The notes: a model not told the origin generated them from the letters alone. DNA of 34,928 bases from CAYQJS01 sp964417895 (GCA_964417895.1 CAYQJS010000056.1:1-34928), one strand, 5' to 3'; shown: positions 1 through 7,506, numbered from the stretch's first letter. A program made the numbers and translations.

Positions 1-262
1 CCTCTACAGTATTTTCTGCAGCTCCCGTGTCTCACTCATTATTGGCAGAGAGGGGTTCGACCCCGCTAATGTGGGACTGGGTTTGTCGAGCGTAGAGGTC
101 CGCAATTCGACCGGGCAGCAACTCCTTATGAGCAAGAGCAGGAGCTTCTTGGACCCATGCCTCGTCGTTCGTCGCTAGGACGCGATTGGGGTTATGCGTA
201 CAGTCTGGTCTAGCGAGCGAGAGCGTAGGCCGTAACTTCTGCGGTGGCAGGCGCAGGTGGCG
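1..262. other. left-edge stretch without a recognisable gene
   Basis: No open frame with a believable start or composition is seen here on either strand. It lies downstream of the minus-strand gene that ends at 263. A T-arm-like string near 49-65 was examined as a tRNA and does not fold as one. Confidence 0.5.
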
Positions 263-1081
263 TCAAACCTCAGGCCGACGGATATCGGGTGGCGACGCTG
301 TTGGCGGAGCGGTTCGCGTAGCTCCTTCAAGCTGTTCCCAATGGCGAGCCGTTTCGTTGAATTCCCAGTGATCAGCAGACGACTTCGCCAGGTCATTAAA
401 TGTGTCGAGCGCTGCTGCAATGGTCCGGTCGTCGTTCGTCTCAAGATGGCCGCGAATTGTGCGAGTTATATCCCGAATTTCGAATGTAAAGATTGAACGG
501 TCTGCGTGCTTAGGTCGTCTTAAGTGTCCAAGTGCATATTTGAGCGCGTCCCAGGCTGATGAAGCTGCGAGATTTGGCCCCATTGCCTGAATCGTGACTA
601 GCGCGATTTCGACAAGCACATTTGGAGGCGGGATCTCACTGAACTGATAGAACCGCCCGCCCCCGACGTTGAAATAAGGAGCCAGCGCCTCCAGCGCTCG
701 GCCGAAGGTCTCGTCGTCAAAATGCCCCGCGTCAGCTGCGATTGATATAGCCGGCTTTGCGGATCCGGCTTCACGGGGGCGAAACTCAGTAATTACTGAA
801 ATCGATAGTCCCGGAAGTCCACGAAACGGCTCCCATTCGTCTTCATCGATCTCGAACTCCACCCATACACCAGGGTCGCCTGCCTCTGTTTGCCGGATCT
901 CAACGTTCAACAGTTTTGGGTGGAGTCGTATTCTCGGGTCGTGGTGCCCTCCCAGTGGAAGCCCATCTCTGCGAAGCTGTTCTACGATCTGCTGGAGTGC
1001 CTGCTCAGCGAGCGCTACGCCTCCGTATGCTTCGGTAGGCACACCGGTCACTATGAAACCCTGGATCGGAAGCGTTACCAA
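263..1081 (-). CDS. hypothetical protein, 272 aa
   Basis: I do not recognise this family. The start is TTG at 1081, chosen because a strong GGGGGAGG ribosome-binding site sits six bases upstream; no ATG further in has one. The protein appears soluble: there is no signal peptide or membrane segment. Residues about 15-40 look helical (ALAEQALQQIVEQLRRDG), followed by an acidic patch around EFEIDEDEWEPF, and the C-terminal third is charged and helical, ending in a Pro/Thr-rich tail. Base composition is less GC-rich than the genes beyond 5 kb. It is the last of a run of minus-strand genes of unknown function that includes a frameshifted gene and a DUF2971 protein, which suggests accessory DNA. 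Coding status is well supported by length and start signal; function is unknown. Confidence 0.7.
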   Translation of the reverse strand: MVTLPIQGFIVTGVPTEAYGGVALAEQALQQIVEQLRRDGLPLGGHHDPRIRLHPKLLNVEIRQTEAGDPGVWVEFEIDEDEWEPFRGLPGLSISVITEFRPREAGSAKPAISIAADAGHFDDETFGRALEALAPYFNVGGGRFYQFSEIPPPNVLVEIALVTIQAMGPNLAASSAWDALKYALGHLRRPKHADRSIFTFEIRDITRTIRGHLETNDDRTIAAALDTFNDLAKSSADHWEFNETARHWEQLEGATRTAPPTASPPDIRRPEV

Positions 1082-1188
1082 GGTAGACCTCCCCCGGCGA
1101 GATCGAACAGGCGCGAGGACGAATCTCAGAGCTGAGTGAAGACGTTGTTAAGTCGCGTTCCTAAAGCCTGATAATGGCCAGCTAGGGC

Positions 1189-1571
1189 CTAGTAACGCTG
1201 AACATCGTGGTTGTTCTCCTTATCGGGGTATGCCCCAGTTTTGGACGCCACTGAAGACAAGCGCTGACAGATCGCTGCCAGCGAAGAAATAGCGTCAATG
1301 AGCGCCACTGAGTACTCGCCAAGAAGACGCTCGAACTCGCCGTCTGTGCCATCGTGGCTAACTCATCCCGGATCACTTCTAGGCGAGTATTCACACCAAG
1401 TAGGCGCGATCGAGCGCTCTCGAAGTCGATCGGCTGAAAGAGCCCTGGAACGCGGACCACCTTTTCGAGGGAGAATCCAAATATTTGATCGTGCACCGAA
1501 ATATATGAATTAAGCGCCTCGCTTGCCTCCATGGCAAGTCGCCGAAGTGTATCGTTCGCCATGAGTTCCAC
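1189..1571 (-). pseudogene. frameshifted small hypothetical gene
   Basis: The frame starting at GTG 1571 (or ATG 1562, MANDTLRRLAMEASEALN...) reads as a normal helical protein down to about 1350, then becomes Ser/Arg-rich nonsense. From about 1344 the neighbouring frame reads convincingly (DGEFERLLGEYSVALIDAIS..., ending DVQRY) and stops with TAG at 1191-1189. Joining the two needs a single missing base near 1345-1352; there is no slippery heptamer, so programmed frameshifting is unlikely. The intact product would be about 127 aa of mostly helix; no family is recognised. A second shift may lie near 1570-1580, because a frame overlapping the stop of the upstream gene at 1708 reads plausibly as far as TEEEVMRMLARE before this one begins. 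Either a decaying gene or a sequencing error. Confidence 0.55.
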
Positions 1572-1704
1572 TCTCGTGCCAGCATGCGCATGACTTCCTC
1601 CTCGGTGTCCACGGGTCGCGATTTACCACATTCCCTTCCCGGTAGCGAGGGTACATCTACCATGGTAAGGAGCCAACAGTGTGCTGTCCGACAAGATGCG
1701 GGCT

Positions 1705-2265
1705 TCATTTGCCAGCGCTCGTATCGTTGAGAAACCGCAGGATGAGCTGAGTTGCTACTTCAGCGGCTATTAGGTAATCGTGCTTAATAGAACCAGGGTC
1801 GATCACAGGGGCGAATTCGCTCAGTTGGTCTATATAATTACCACGCCACCTATCAGAACCGAGCTTTAGGTCGTAGAGCGCTCGCCGCAACTCGGGCGTC
1901 CCCGTTCCGTTGACGTCCATGTTAGCCGCAGCAGCGATTGAATGTGCTGACTCTAGCGATGCCCACTCTGATGGGTGCAGGCGCTTGTTGTGATCGATCT
2001 CAAGCAGCAGCCCTTGCAGGTAGAAACGGAGGTTGTCCTCGGCCAGTGCTTCGGGCTCGACCGCAGGGTGGTTGACCCAGCGGACCGGCCACTGAAACCG
2101 AAACGGTATATGGCTGCTGACCGGCTCCCAGGTCACAAGCAGCGTGATGATGGCTACGATACCGCCAACGGCGAAAGCAGCGAGTGGGTTGCCCAACACG
2201 AGAGCCATCCCGCCTAGCAACGCACCCGCAAGCAGAGAGGTGGCTAGCCTGCGCAGGAACTCCAT
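1705..2265 (-). CDS. small membrane-anchored hypothetical protein, 186 aa
   Basis: Residues about 8-45 form a hydrophobic, glycine-rich helical hairpin (LLAGALLGGMALVLG followed by AAFAVGGIVAIITLLV), so the protein is probably anchored in the membrane by two close helices. The remaining ~140 residues are soluble and mostly helical, with no recognised domain or catalytic motif. The ATG at 2265 lacks a strong ribosome-binding site, so the start is only moderately certain. A downstream frame begins in a 4-base ATGA overlap at its stop, hinting at an operon with the frameshifted gene at 1189-1571. Composition is less GC-rich than the window core. An anchor plus cytoplasmic domain with an accessory neighbourhood could fit an effector or defence role, but that is not shown. 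Confidence 0.6.
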   Translation of the reverse strand: MEFLRRLATSLLAGALLGGMALVLGNPLAAFAVGGIVAIITLLVTWEPVSSHIPFRFQWPVRWVNHPAVEPEALAEDNLRFYLQGLLLEIDHNKRLHPSEWASLESAHSIAAAANMDVNGTGTPELRRALYDLKLGSDRWRGNYIDQLSEFAPVIDPGSIKHDYLIAAEVATQLILRFLNDTSAGK

Positions 2266-2313
2266 CTCGACGGGCGATCCACCTATCGATACGAACCAAT
2301 CGCCAGCATAGTT

Positions 2314-2541
2314 CTACACCCCCCTCGGGACCACCACGCCCATCCTCGTCATCGCCGCCTTGAGCGTCCAGAGCACCGGATGGTTCGTCGGCAGCATCAC
2401 CTGCCCCGCCGCCCGCACTTTGGCTAGCACGTTGAGGTCCTCAGCCGTGAACGTGACCATGGTCGATCGCCTCACTCGTGTCTCGTGCGCCTGACGTACT
2501 CGGGTGGCCGCTCGCGGCTTGATCTTCGCTTTCTTCGCCAT
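2314..2541 (-). CDS. small basic hypothetical protein, 75 aa
   Basis: A short, clean gene with ATG at 2541 and a strong GGGGGAGGTGAG ribosome-binding site about 14 bases upstream. The N-terminal ~28 residues are very basic (MAKKAKIKPRAATRVRQ...), followed by a compact segment (TAEDLNVLAKVRAAGQVML, then TNHPVLWTLKAAMTRMGV) that looks like a small helical domain. The basic tail would fit nucleic-acid binding, but no helix-turn-helix or ribbon-helix-helix can be assigned. It lies 48 bases upstream of the membrane-protein gene at 1705-2265 on the same strand and could be co-transcribed with it. Confidence 0.55.
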   Translation of the reverse strand: MAKKAKIKPRAATRVRQAHETRVRRSTMVTFTAEDLNVLAKVRAAGQVMLPTNHPVLWTLKAAMTRMGVVVPRGV

Positions 2542-2849
2542 ATTTGCAACTTCTCACCTCCCCCCTCGGGACGTTTGACGTCCCTCTCCCCCACCTGTAG
2601 CACACCCGACACTGGTTATCAATAGCCGTTGGTGACATCCAGCGATAGAATATCTGTGGGCACCTCAAGGGAGGTGGAACATGCGCGAGGGCCCGTCACA
2701 ACGGCAGGCGAGTGCAGCGAGAGCGGCGCTGCCTTTCACCGCGCCTATGTCCGATCGACCCCCAGCAAGCGTTCCTGGAACGCCCACCAACTCTGTGTAC
2801 CACGGCAAAGCCCGGTTGAGTCACCCATCGAGTCTTGTTCGGGCCCCAC
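2542..2849. other. intergenic region with an isolated ribosome-binding-site-like motif
   Basis: Contains AGGGAGGTGG six bases before an ATG at 2681 on the plus strand. The frame it opens runs to 3013, but it is Pro/Ser/Arg-rich and its second half is antisense to the DUF2971 gene, so I do not call it. Otherwise nothing is recognised; the region should hold the promoter of the minus-strand gene at 2314-2541. Confidence 0.35.
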
Positions 2850-3608
2850 TCAGTAGAATGGCTCACCTTTCATCAGCGACCATCCCACTCGTTCGACCAG
2901 TGAACGTCCAAACTCCTGCACAACAGCCTTCACTACATCGAAGTACCACTCCTGAGCATAGGGCGAGACAAACATCCCCTCAACGAGTTCCTCGAGAACG
3001 ACCGGTACTGTGACCCCCGCTGGACCCCTGGGGGCGTTCTCGGGGACGTGGGCGTAAAGCACCTTGACGAGACGAATCTCGGCCTCATGGGCGAAAGCCC
3101 GTCGCTTGTGCATCACGGGGGAGAATATGTTGATCGTGCCACCGGTTTCCCAGGACTCCGACTGGTAGTCGATATACCGCACCTGACCCAAGTAAAGGTC
3201 GTCGTCTCCAGCCACAACGTCGATAAGCCTCTCATAGCTACTCTGGATGGCTACTCCCTCCTCATTTTGACAATACTGCCTCCAAAGAGCCTCGGATTCG
3301 GCATCCATTTGGGTCCAGGAGTTAACGTAGCAGGCCGATCTGGCCCGGACATTTGTGTTACGCATCATCGCCTCGACATCGGGTCTTCCCTGGCTCCCGA
3401 AGAATTCCCGTCTTGCGTCAATGAGCGGCTTAGGAATAGCCCCTTCGTGCGGGTCCTTGAGGAGGTCGAGCCTTGAAAGATAGAGATGACGATGCTTCAG
3501 CAACGAGATGAACTTAGGGAGCGACAAGTAGCGCCATACGCGCGCAGCACGGTTGTCTGGTTGAGGAAAGCACTCGTGCCCCAATCTGACTTCTAATGGC
3601 TCAGGCAT
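2850..3608 (-). CDS. DUF2971 family protein, 252 aa
   Basis: The N-terminal part has the family's hallmark order: an aromatic WRYLSLPKFISLL segment (about residues 26-38), LYLSRLDLLKDPHEG (about 42-56), then a central CYVNSWTQMDAESEALWRQY block (about 93-112) and EEGVAIQSS. This matches the DUF2971 pattern of an Asp-x-x-Glu-Gly motif followed by an acidic/Trp block. The family's biochemical role is unsettled; members are frequent in accessory and mobile regions, and some have been proposed to act in phage defence. Length is normal and the C-terminus looks complete. The ATG at 3608 has only a weak ribosome-binding site. It stands alone between intergenic stretches, divergent from the toxin-antitoxin pair to its right, in lower-GC DNA. 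Confidence 0.75.
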   Translation of the reverse strand: MPEPLEVRLGHECFPQPDNRAARVWRYLSLPKFISLLKHRHLYLSRLDLLKDPHEGAIPKPLIDARREFFGSQGRPDVEAMMRNTNVRARSACYVNSWTQMDAESEALWRQYCQNEEGVAIQSSYERLIDVVAGDDDLYLGQVRYIDYQSESWETGGTINIFSPVMHKRRAFAHEAEIRLVKVLYAHVPENAPRGPAGVTVPVVLEELVEGMFVSPYAQEWYFDVVKAVVQEFGRSLVERVGWSLMKGEPFY

Positions 3609-3862
3609 GATTCTCGACCGATCGGCAATTTCATACGTTCACTCCTTCCGTCTTCCCGTGAGATCCCAAAAGGATTACTGTGTAGGATACCTACGCGCCA
3701 CTATTGAGCTCGAGCGATGCCGCCCTTCACGGGCGTGATCATCGCCCCGCCGACGAACCAAGAGACCTGTCAAGTCCCACTCGGGGCGCCGCAAGGCTCT
3801 AAACCCGCGGGGTCCGCTGAACCCATGGGATAATGGGCTCGGAGAAATGAGGTGAGCCATCT

Positions 3863-4153
3863 ATGGCGAAAGAACTCAAACCGATCGACGTGAGTGAGGT
3901 CCCGGAACTCCTAAGCATCGCAGAGCAGGTGAAAGCCACGGGGGAATCCCGCCTGCTCAAGCGAAAGGATGAGGAGCTGGCCGTTCTCACGCCCGTCGCA
4001 TCAACTAGGCAAAAGCGCCCCAAACGAGGCCCGCTCACCAAGGATGACCCGCTCTTCGGCCTTATTGGGATCGGCAGGTCGGAGGGGCCAACAGATGTCT
4101 CTGAGAATAAGCATAAATACCTTGCTGAGGCCTACGCCGACCTGCACGAATGA
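3863..4153 (+). CDS. VapB-type antitoxin, 96 aa
   Basis: A short protein immediately upstream of, and overlapping by four bases (ATGA) with, a PIN-domain gene. That is the usual arrangement of type II toxin-antitoxin operons with the antitoxin first. The N-terminal half (IDVSEVPELLSIAEQVKATGE, then LLKRKDEELAVLTPV) resembles the Phd/AbrB-like antitoxin fold, which binds DNA and autorepresses the operon. The C-terminal half (DDPLFGLIGIGRS, then HKYLAEAYADLHE) is typical of the toxin-neutralising tail. ATG 3863 has GAGGTGAG six bases upstream. The family assignment rests mainly on context and overall pattern, so the exact antitoxin superfamily is uncertain. Confidence 0.75.
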   Translation: MAKELKPIDVSEVPELLSIAEQVKATGESRLLKRKDEELAVLTPVASTRQKRPKRGPLTKDDPLFGLIGIGRSEGPTDVSENKHKYLAEAYADLHE

Positions 4154-4575
4154 GGACCCAACAGCGAGGGCGCACCGGCCGAGGTCGCGTTTTAGTCGAT
4201 ACATCAGCGTACTTTGCGATCACCGATCCTCGGGACAGTAGTCACACCGCTGCCGCGACCATCACGGAGCGGCTTGCAGCCGAGCGCTGGGCTCCCTACA
4301 CCACAAATTTCGTCCTCGCCGAGACACATGCCCTCCTGCTTGCCCGTCTGGGCCGCAGGGTTGCGCTCCAGTTCCTCGATGCGATGGAGCACGGCAGCAC
4401 CACGCTCGTGCGCGTAACCGAAGCCGACGAGCAGCGGGCCCGCAGCATCCTACGTCGGTATGACGACAAGGATTTCTCCCTCACCGACGCCGCCAGCTTC
4501 GCGGTGATGGAGCGGCTCGACATCACGCACGCCTTCACGTTCGACCATCAAGCCTCAGCGTCCCCTGGCGCTTGA
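4150..4575 (+). CDS. PIN-domain ribonuclease toxin (VapC-like), 141 aa
   Basis: The PIN fold's acidic residues are all visible: LVDTSAYFAITD near residues 16-27 supplies the first Asp, NFVLAETHALL supplies the Glu, and DKDFSLTDAASFAVM plus THAFTFD supply the C-terminal Asp residues that hold Mg2+ or Mn2+. VapC toxins cleave tRNA or rRNA and are silenced by the cognate antitoxin encoded just upstream, with which this gene overlaps by ATGA. The last residues (ASASPGA) are atypical for the family, which more often ends in an aromatic/Gly segment after the FDHH-like motif. A one-base shift there would open a different frame to 4666, so the 3' end may be slightly altered. The toxin core is complete. 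Confidence 0.85.
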   Translation: MRTQQRGRTGRGRVLVDTSAYFAITDPRDSSHTAAATITERLAAERWAPYTTNFVLAETHALLLARLGRRVALQFLDAMEHGSTTLVRVTEADEQRARSILRRYDDKDFSLTDAASFAVMERLDITHAFTFDHQASASPGA

Positions 4576-4689
4576 AACCTTCGTGAACGTCGATGATCCT
4601 CAGCAGCGAGCCGACTACGCGGCTCTTGCAGCGCAAGACAACGTCTACTTCTGTTCTACGATGTAGCGCCGGTCCGCTTGCTGAGCGCA
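4576..4689 (+). other. short region with possible gene remnant
   Basis: In the +1 frame relative to the toxin gene an open stretch runs from about 4540 to TAG 4664-4666 and ends in a NVYFCSTM-like string. This loosely resembles the end of a YHS metal-binding domain. It is too short to call; it may be chance or the tail of a replaced gene. Confidence 0.15.
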
Positions 4690-4693
4690 GAGA

Positions 4694-4732
4694 AAACCCG
4701 CCGAGAGCCCTCGGAAGGACTCTCGGCGGGTT
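4694..4732 (-). terminator. Rho-independent terminator of ssrA
   Basis: Stem CCCGCCGAGAG / CTCTCGGCGGG (11 bp, perfect) with a 12-base loop lies just beyond the mature 3' end of the tmRNA. Read on the minus strand it is followed by TTTTCTC. Position and structure fit the terminator for ssrA. On the plus strand it could also stop the toxin-antitoxin transcript. Confidence 0.8.
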
Positions 4733-4737
4733 GTGGG

Positions 4738-5085
4738 TGGAGACGGGGGGGAGTTGAACCCCCCGTCCAGAGCGAGGTGATCGGCGATCTACTCCAGGCG
4801 AAGTCGACGTTTTAATTCCTTGCCTTCCGGGCCCCCGTCGACCGGGTCCCGTCCGGCCAGCCGGCCTTATCTTAGGCGCGCCCCGCACCGGCGGCAGGTC
4901 GCGCAGCACTTCGACTTATCGGCGCCCGTTTTCGGCCCGCCGAAGTGAGGCCGAAGCGGACGGCTACCTTTTAGGCAGCAGCGGTTGCGTATTCGCCAGT
5001 TACTGGCGTGCCCCGGTTTAACGAGGGTGAGGCACCTCGGCCTGCAATCGCCTGACCTTCTCCCCTGTCGAGACCCAGCGTCCCC
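4738..5085 (-). ncRNA. ssrA: tmRNA
   Basis: Transfer-messenger RNA rescues ribosomes stalled on broken mRNAs together with SmpB, encoded just upstream. The 5' end GGGGACG (5085-5079) pairs over seven bases (one G-U) with CGTCTCC (4745-4739), forming the alanine-tRNA-like acceptor stem. A T-arm GGTTCAACTC-type loop lies at about 4751-4760, and the typical TCTCGACAGGGG string follows the 5' end. After the discriminator A at 4738 the genome reads CCC rather than CCA, so the final A would be added after transcription. The reading frame for the tag ends in GEYATAAA with TAA at 4973-4971; the resume codon is probably GGC 5012-5010 or ACG 5009-5007. A terminator follows at 4694-4732. Confidence 0.95.
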
Positions 5086-5089
5086 ATTC

Positions 5090-5124
5090 GAGTCATGAGG
5101 CGCGAGGCGTGAGCCGTGAGGAGT
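5090..5124 (+). repeat. heptanucleotide tandem repeat, five units
   Basis: Five 7-bp units in register: GAGTCAT, GAGGCGC, GAGGCGT, GAGCCGT, GAGGAGT. They lie directly upstream of the ssrA 5' end, where its promoter should be. Confidence 0.6.
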
Positions 5125-5182
5125 ACGCCGACCTCATGCTGCCTAATTCTACGGGATTGAGTGGCCTACAGTCCGGGGTGAC

Positions 5183-5218
5183 GCCCTCACCCCAGCCCTC
5201 TCCCAGAGGGAGAGGGGG
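5183..5218. repeat. hairpin repeat, type A copy
   Basis: CCCTCACCCCAGCCCTCTCCC followed by a CTCTCCC/GGGAGAGG hairpin. The same motif recurs at 7391, 8698, 8780, 12117, 12192 and 13319. Here it forms the last codons and stop of smpB. Confidence 0.75.
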
Positions 5219-5690
5219 AAGGACGTTCCAGTTCCCGCTTCATCGCGCGCTCGATCTCGCGGCGCGCCTGGCGCTCGGCCAGGGCCGCGCGCTTGTCGTA
5301 GCTGCGCTTGCCGCGCGCCACCGCCAGCGCCACTTTGACGTGACCGCGTCGGTCGTACATGCGCAGCGGAATGAGGGTGACGCCGGTCTCTGACGCCTTC
5401 CCCGCCAGCCGGCCGATCTCGCGCGTGTGGGCCAACAGCTTGCGCGTGCGCGTCGGCTCGTGGTTGTAGCGGTTGCCCGCGTCGTACGGCGAGATGTGGG
5501 CATTGTGCAGCCACAGCTCTCCGCCCTCGACCCGCGCGTACGCCTCGCGCAGGTTCACGCGCCCCGCACGGACCGACTTGATCTCTGTGCCGGTCAGCGC
5601 GATCCCCACCTCGAGGTCCTCGAGGATGTGGTACTCGTGCAGGGCCCGACGATTGGTGGCATACGTGCGCACGGGCCGCGCTTCGGTCAT
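5187..5690 (-). CDS. smpB: SsrA-binding protein SmpB, 167 aa
   Basis: SmpB binds the tRNA-like part of tmRNA and places it in the A site of stalled ribosomes. The conserved core is intact: TNRRALHEYHILE near the N-terminus, GIALTGTEIKSVRAGRVNLREAY (about residues 29-51) with the tmRNA-binding Glu, HNAHISPY, NRYNHEPTRTRKLL, and the basic C-terminal YDKR...REIERAMKREL tail that reaches into the mRNA channel. The start is ATG 5690, which overlaps the ctpA stop by one base (TGATG), implying translational coupling. The final ~11 residues (PSPSPSGRGLG) are encoded by an intergenic hairpin repeat that has replaced the native stop. Downstream on the same strand is ssrA, its functional partner. Confidence 0.95.
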   Translation of the reverse strand: MTEARPVRTYATNRRALHEYHILEDLEVGIALTGTEIKSVRAGRVNLREAYARVEGGELWLHNAHISPYDAGNRYNHEPTRTRKLLAHTREIGRLAGKASETGVTLIPLRMYDRRGHVKVALAVARGKRSYDKRAALAERQARREIERAMKRELERPSPSPSGRGLG

Positions 5691-7096
5691 CACGCCAGCC
5701 CTGCGGACCCTCCGCGCGCGCGCTCGGCGGAGTCCAGCATGCTGACGGGCGACTCGGCATCAGCGGCTGCGGCGCTGGGAGCGGCGACGTCGATCCCCTC
5801 CGAGAGGGCGGGGGCCGTGAACGAGGCGGCGGCTCGTGATGATGCTGCGGCAGTCACCGTCTGCTGTCGGACGAGGTCGATGGCCTGCTCCAGGGCTGCT
5901 TCGGCTCCGAGCCCCGGCGCCAGGGCGACATCGGGAGCTAGACCGGTGCCATGGATGGGCTCTCCGTTGGGGGTCAGCCATCGGGCCACGGTGAGCCGCA
6001 GGGCGCTGCCATCGCTCAGGCGGTGAACCGCCTGCACCGAGCCCTTGCCGAACGTCTGTTCGCCTACCAGCGTCGCCCGCCCGTTGTCGCGGAGGGCGGC
6101 CGCTACGATCTCGGCGGCGCTGGCTGTTCCTCTGTCGACGAGGATTACCATCGGTCCGGACGCCGCGCGGGCCCGGCCGCGCGTGCGCAGCTCCTGGCGC
6201 TCGCCACCGCGCCGCTGCTCGTACATGACGATCCGGTCCTCGAGGAACTGGCTCGCCACGGCGACCGCGCCATCCAGATACCCGCCCGGGTTGCCGCGCA
6301 TGTCCAGCACCCAGCCGCGGGGCTTGAGCTCCGCAAGGCGGTCCAGCGTCTGGCGAAGCTCGTTTCCGACCCGAAGCGAGAAGCTGGCGATGCGCAAATG
6401 GGCCACGCCGTCGGGCCGCACCTCGCCGCGGACCGCCTGCACCCGGATCTCCTCGCGCTGGACCGTGACCTCAAAAGGCGGACGAGTCTCCCGCCGAACG
6501 GTGAGTGTGACGGAGGAGCCCCGGGGGCCGCGAATCAAGCGAATGGCCCCCACGAGGCCCATCCCGCGGATCTCGCGGCCATCCACGTGGGTGATGACGT
6601 CGCCCGGCTGGAGGCCAGCGCGAGCCCCCGGCGACCCCTCGAGGGGTGCGACGACGCGCAGGCGATCATCTGCCATCTCGATGTTGACGCCGATGCCGTC
6701 GAATGCGCCCCGCAGTTCGGCCTCCGTCAGCTCCCGGTGGAGGGGGTCCAGGTAAACCGTGTTGGCGTCGCCGAGGGAGCCCAGCATGCCGCGCAGCGCC
6801 CCGCGCGACAGCTTCTCGGAGTTCATGACGTCGGGATCGAAGTACTCCGCGTTGACGTAGTCCCACGCCTCCCAGAAGGGCTTGAAGGTCTGATCCAGCT
6901 CGGGTGAATGGCTGGAGCCGGGGGGCGGCTCCACGGCGGGCTGCACGAGATCGGCGCGCGCCAGCCAGGATTCAATCGCGGTGCGGGGCGGCCCCACGCC
7001 GTCGCGGTGGCCGACGACGTAGCCGAGGCCAAACGGCGTGGCGACGAGCAGTGCCGCGGTCAGCAGGACCGCTAGTGACCGAAGCGCTCGCCGCAC
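5690..7096 (-). CDS. S41 C-terminal processing peptidase, 468 aa
   Basis: A tail-specific protease of the CtpA/Tsp family that cleaves proteins from their C-termini outside the cytoplasm. GTG 7096 is chosen because GGGAGG lies six bases upstream and it places a basic-hydrophobic signal anchor (VRRALRSLAVLLTAALLVATPFG) at the N-terminus; the frame remains open 40 codons further up without support. The domain order is N-terminal helical region, PDZ domain (RLRVVAPLEGSPGARAGLQPGD, GREIRGMGLVGAIRLIRG) and S41 catalytic core. LDMRGNPGGYLDGAV, the nucleophile Ser in RGTASAAEIVAAAL and the general-base Lys in EQTFGKGSVQ are all present. The last ~50 residues are Ala/Ser-rich and probably disordered. 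It overlaps smpB by one base and ssrA follows, so the protease is tied to trans-translation in this genome. Confidence 0.9.
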   Translation of the reverse strand: MRRALRSLAVLLTAALLVATPFGLGYVVGHRDGVGPPRTAIESWLARADLVQPAVEPPPGSSHSPELDQTFKPFWEAWDYVNAEYFDPDVMNSEKLSRGALRGMLGSLGDANTVYLDPLHRELTEAELRGAFDGIGVNIEMADDRLRVVAPLEGSPGARAGLQPGDVITHVDGREIRGMGLVGAIRLIRGPRGSSVTLTVRRETRPPFEVTVQREEIRVQAVRGEVRPDGVAHLRIASFSLRVGNELRQTLDRLAELKPRGWVLDMRGNPGGYLDGAVAVASQFLEDRIVMYEQRRGGERQELRTRGRARAASGPMVILVDRGTASAAEIVAAALRDNGRATLVGEQTFGKGSVQAVHRLSDGSALRLTVARWLTPNGEPIHGTGLAPDVALAPGLGAEAALEQAIDLVRQQTVTAAASSRAAASFTAPALSEGIDVAAPSAAAADAESPVSMLDSAERARGGSAGLA

Positions 7097-7206
7097 GTGT
7101 AGCCTCCCTGATGTACGAGCCCCGCCGAGTTTGCCGACAGCTCTGAGCTGATTGTGCGCCTGTGGCGTGCCACCGGTCGCACGAAACACTGTCACGCTGC
7201 GCCGCT

Positions 7207-7251
7207 GGCGAAGCATCTTCCGGGAGACCCTTCGCTTCGCTCAGGGTGACA
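7207..7251. repeat. type C interspersed repeat copy
   Basis: GGCGAAGCATCTTCC...AGACCCTTCGCTTCGCTCAGGGTGACA. It shares its core with copies at 21004-21085, 26334-26415 and 26429-26477. Confidence 0.75.
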
Positions 7252-7390
7252 ATTTTCAGAGAGTAGGGCTCATCCGAGAGGATTCTACCACCGGCTCAGG
7301 GCAACTCCGACGCAACGACTCTTCGATGGTCCATTTCCAGGTGTTGTGCCGTAGGGGTCCGTTAAAAACCGTGTGACGGAAAAGGAGTTA

Positions 7391-7506
7391 GCCCTCACCC
7401 CACCCCTCTCCCAATGGGCCCAATGGGAGAGGGAGTCCGTCTCGTGCCTCGCCCATTTATGGGAGAGGTCGGCTGCCGGCCCGCAGGGCCAAGGGCGGGT
7501 GAGGGC
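7391..7506. repeat. type A hairpin repeat, two arms
   Basis: GCCCTCACCCCACCCCTCTCC, then a CTCTCCCAATGGG / CCCAATGGGAGAGG inverted repeat. A second half follows (ATGGGAGAGGTCGGCTG...GGGCGGGTGAGGGC) that mirrors the beginning, so the element is bounded by CCCTCACC / GGTGAGGG. Confidence 0.75.

Noticed and set aside
40..75. Possible tRNA T-arm (GGGGTTCGACCCCG)
   Set aside because: No matching acceptor, D-arm or anticodon arm can be placed within the required distance on either side.
2681..3013. Plus-strand open frame with a strong ribosome-binding-site-like motif
   Set aside because: Composition is Pro/Ser/Arg-rich without any domain, and half of it is antisense to the DUF2971 gene.
4535..4909. 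Minus-strand open frame of 124 codons
   Set aside because: It lies largely across the tmRNA 3' half and its terminator; the RNA explains the sequence.
5951..6907. Long plus-strand open frame (over 300 codons)
   Set aside because: Antisense to the S41 protease; in GC-rich coding DNA such mirror frames are common. No domain is recognisable.
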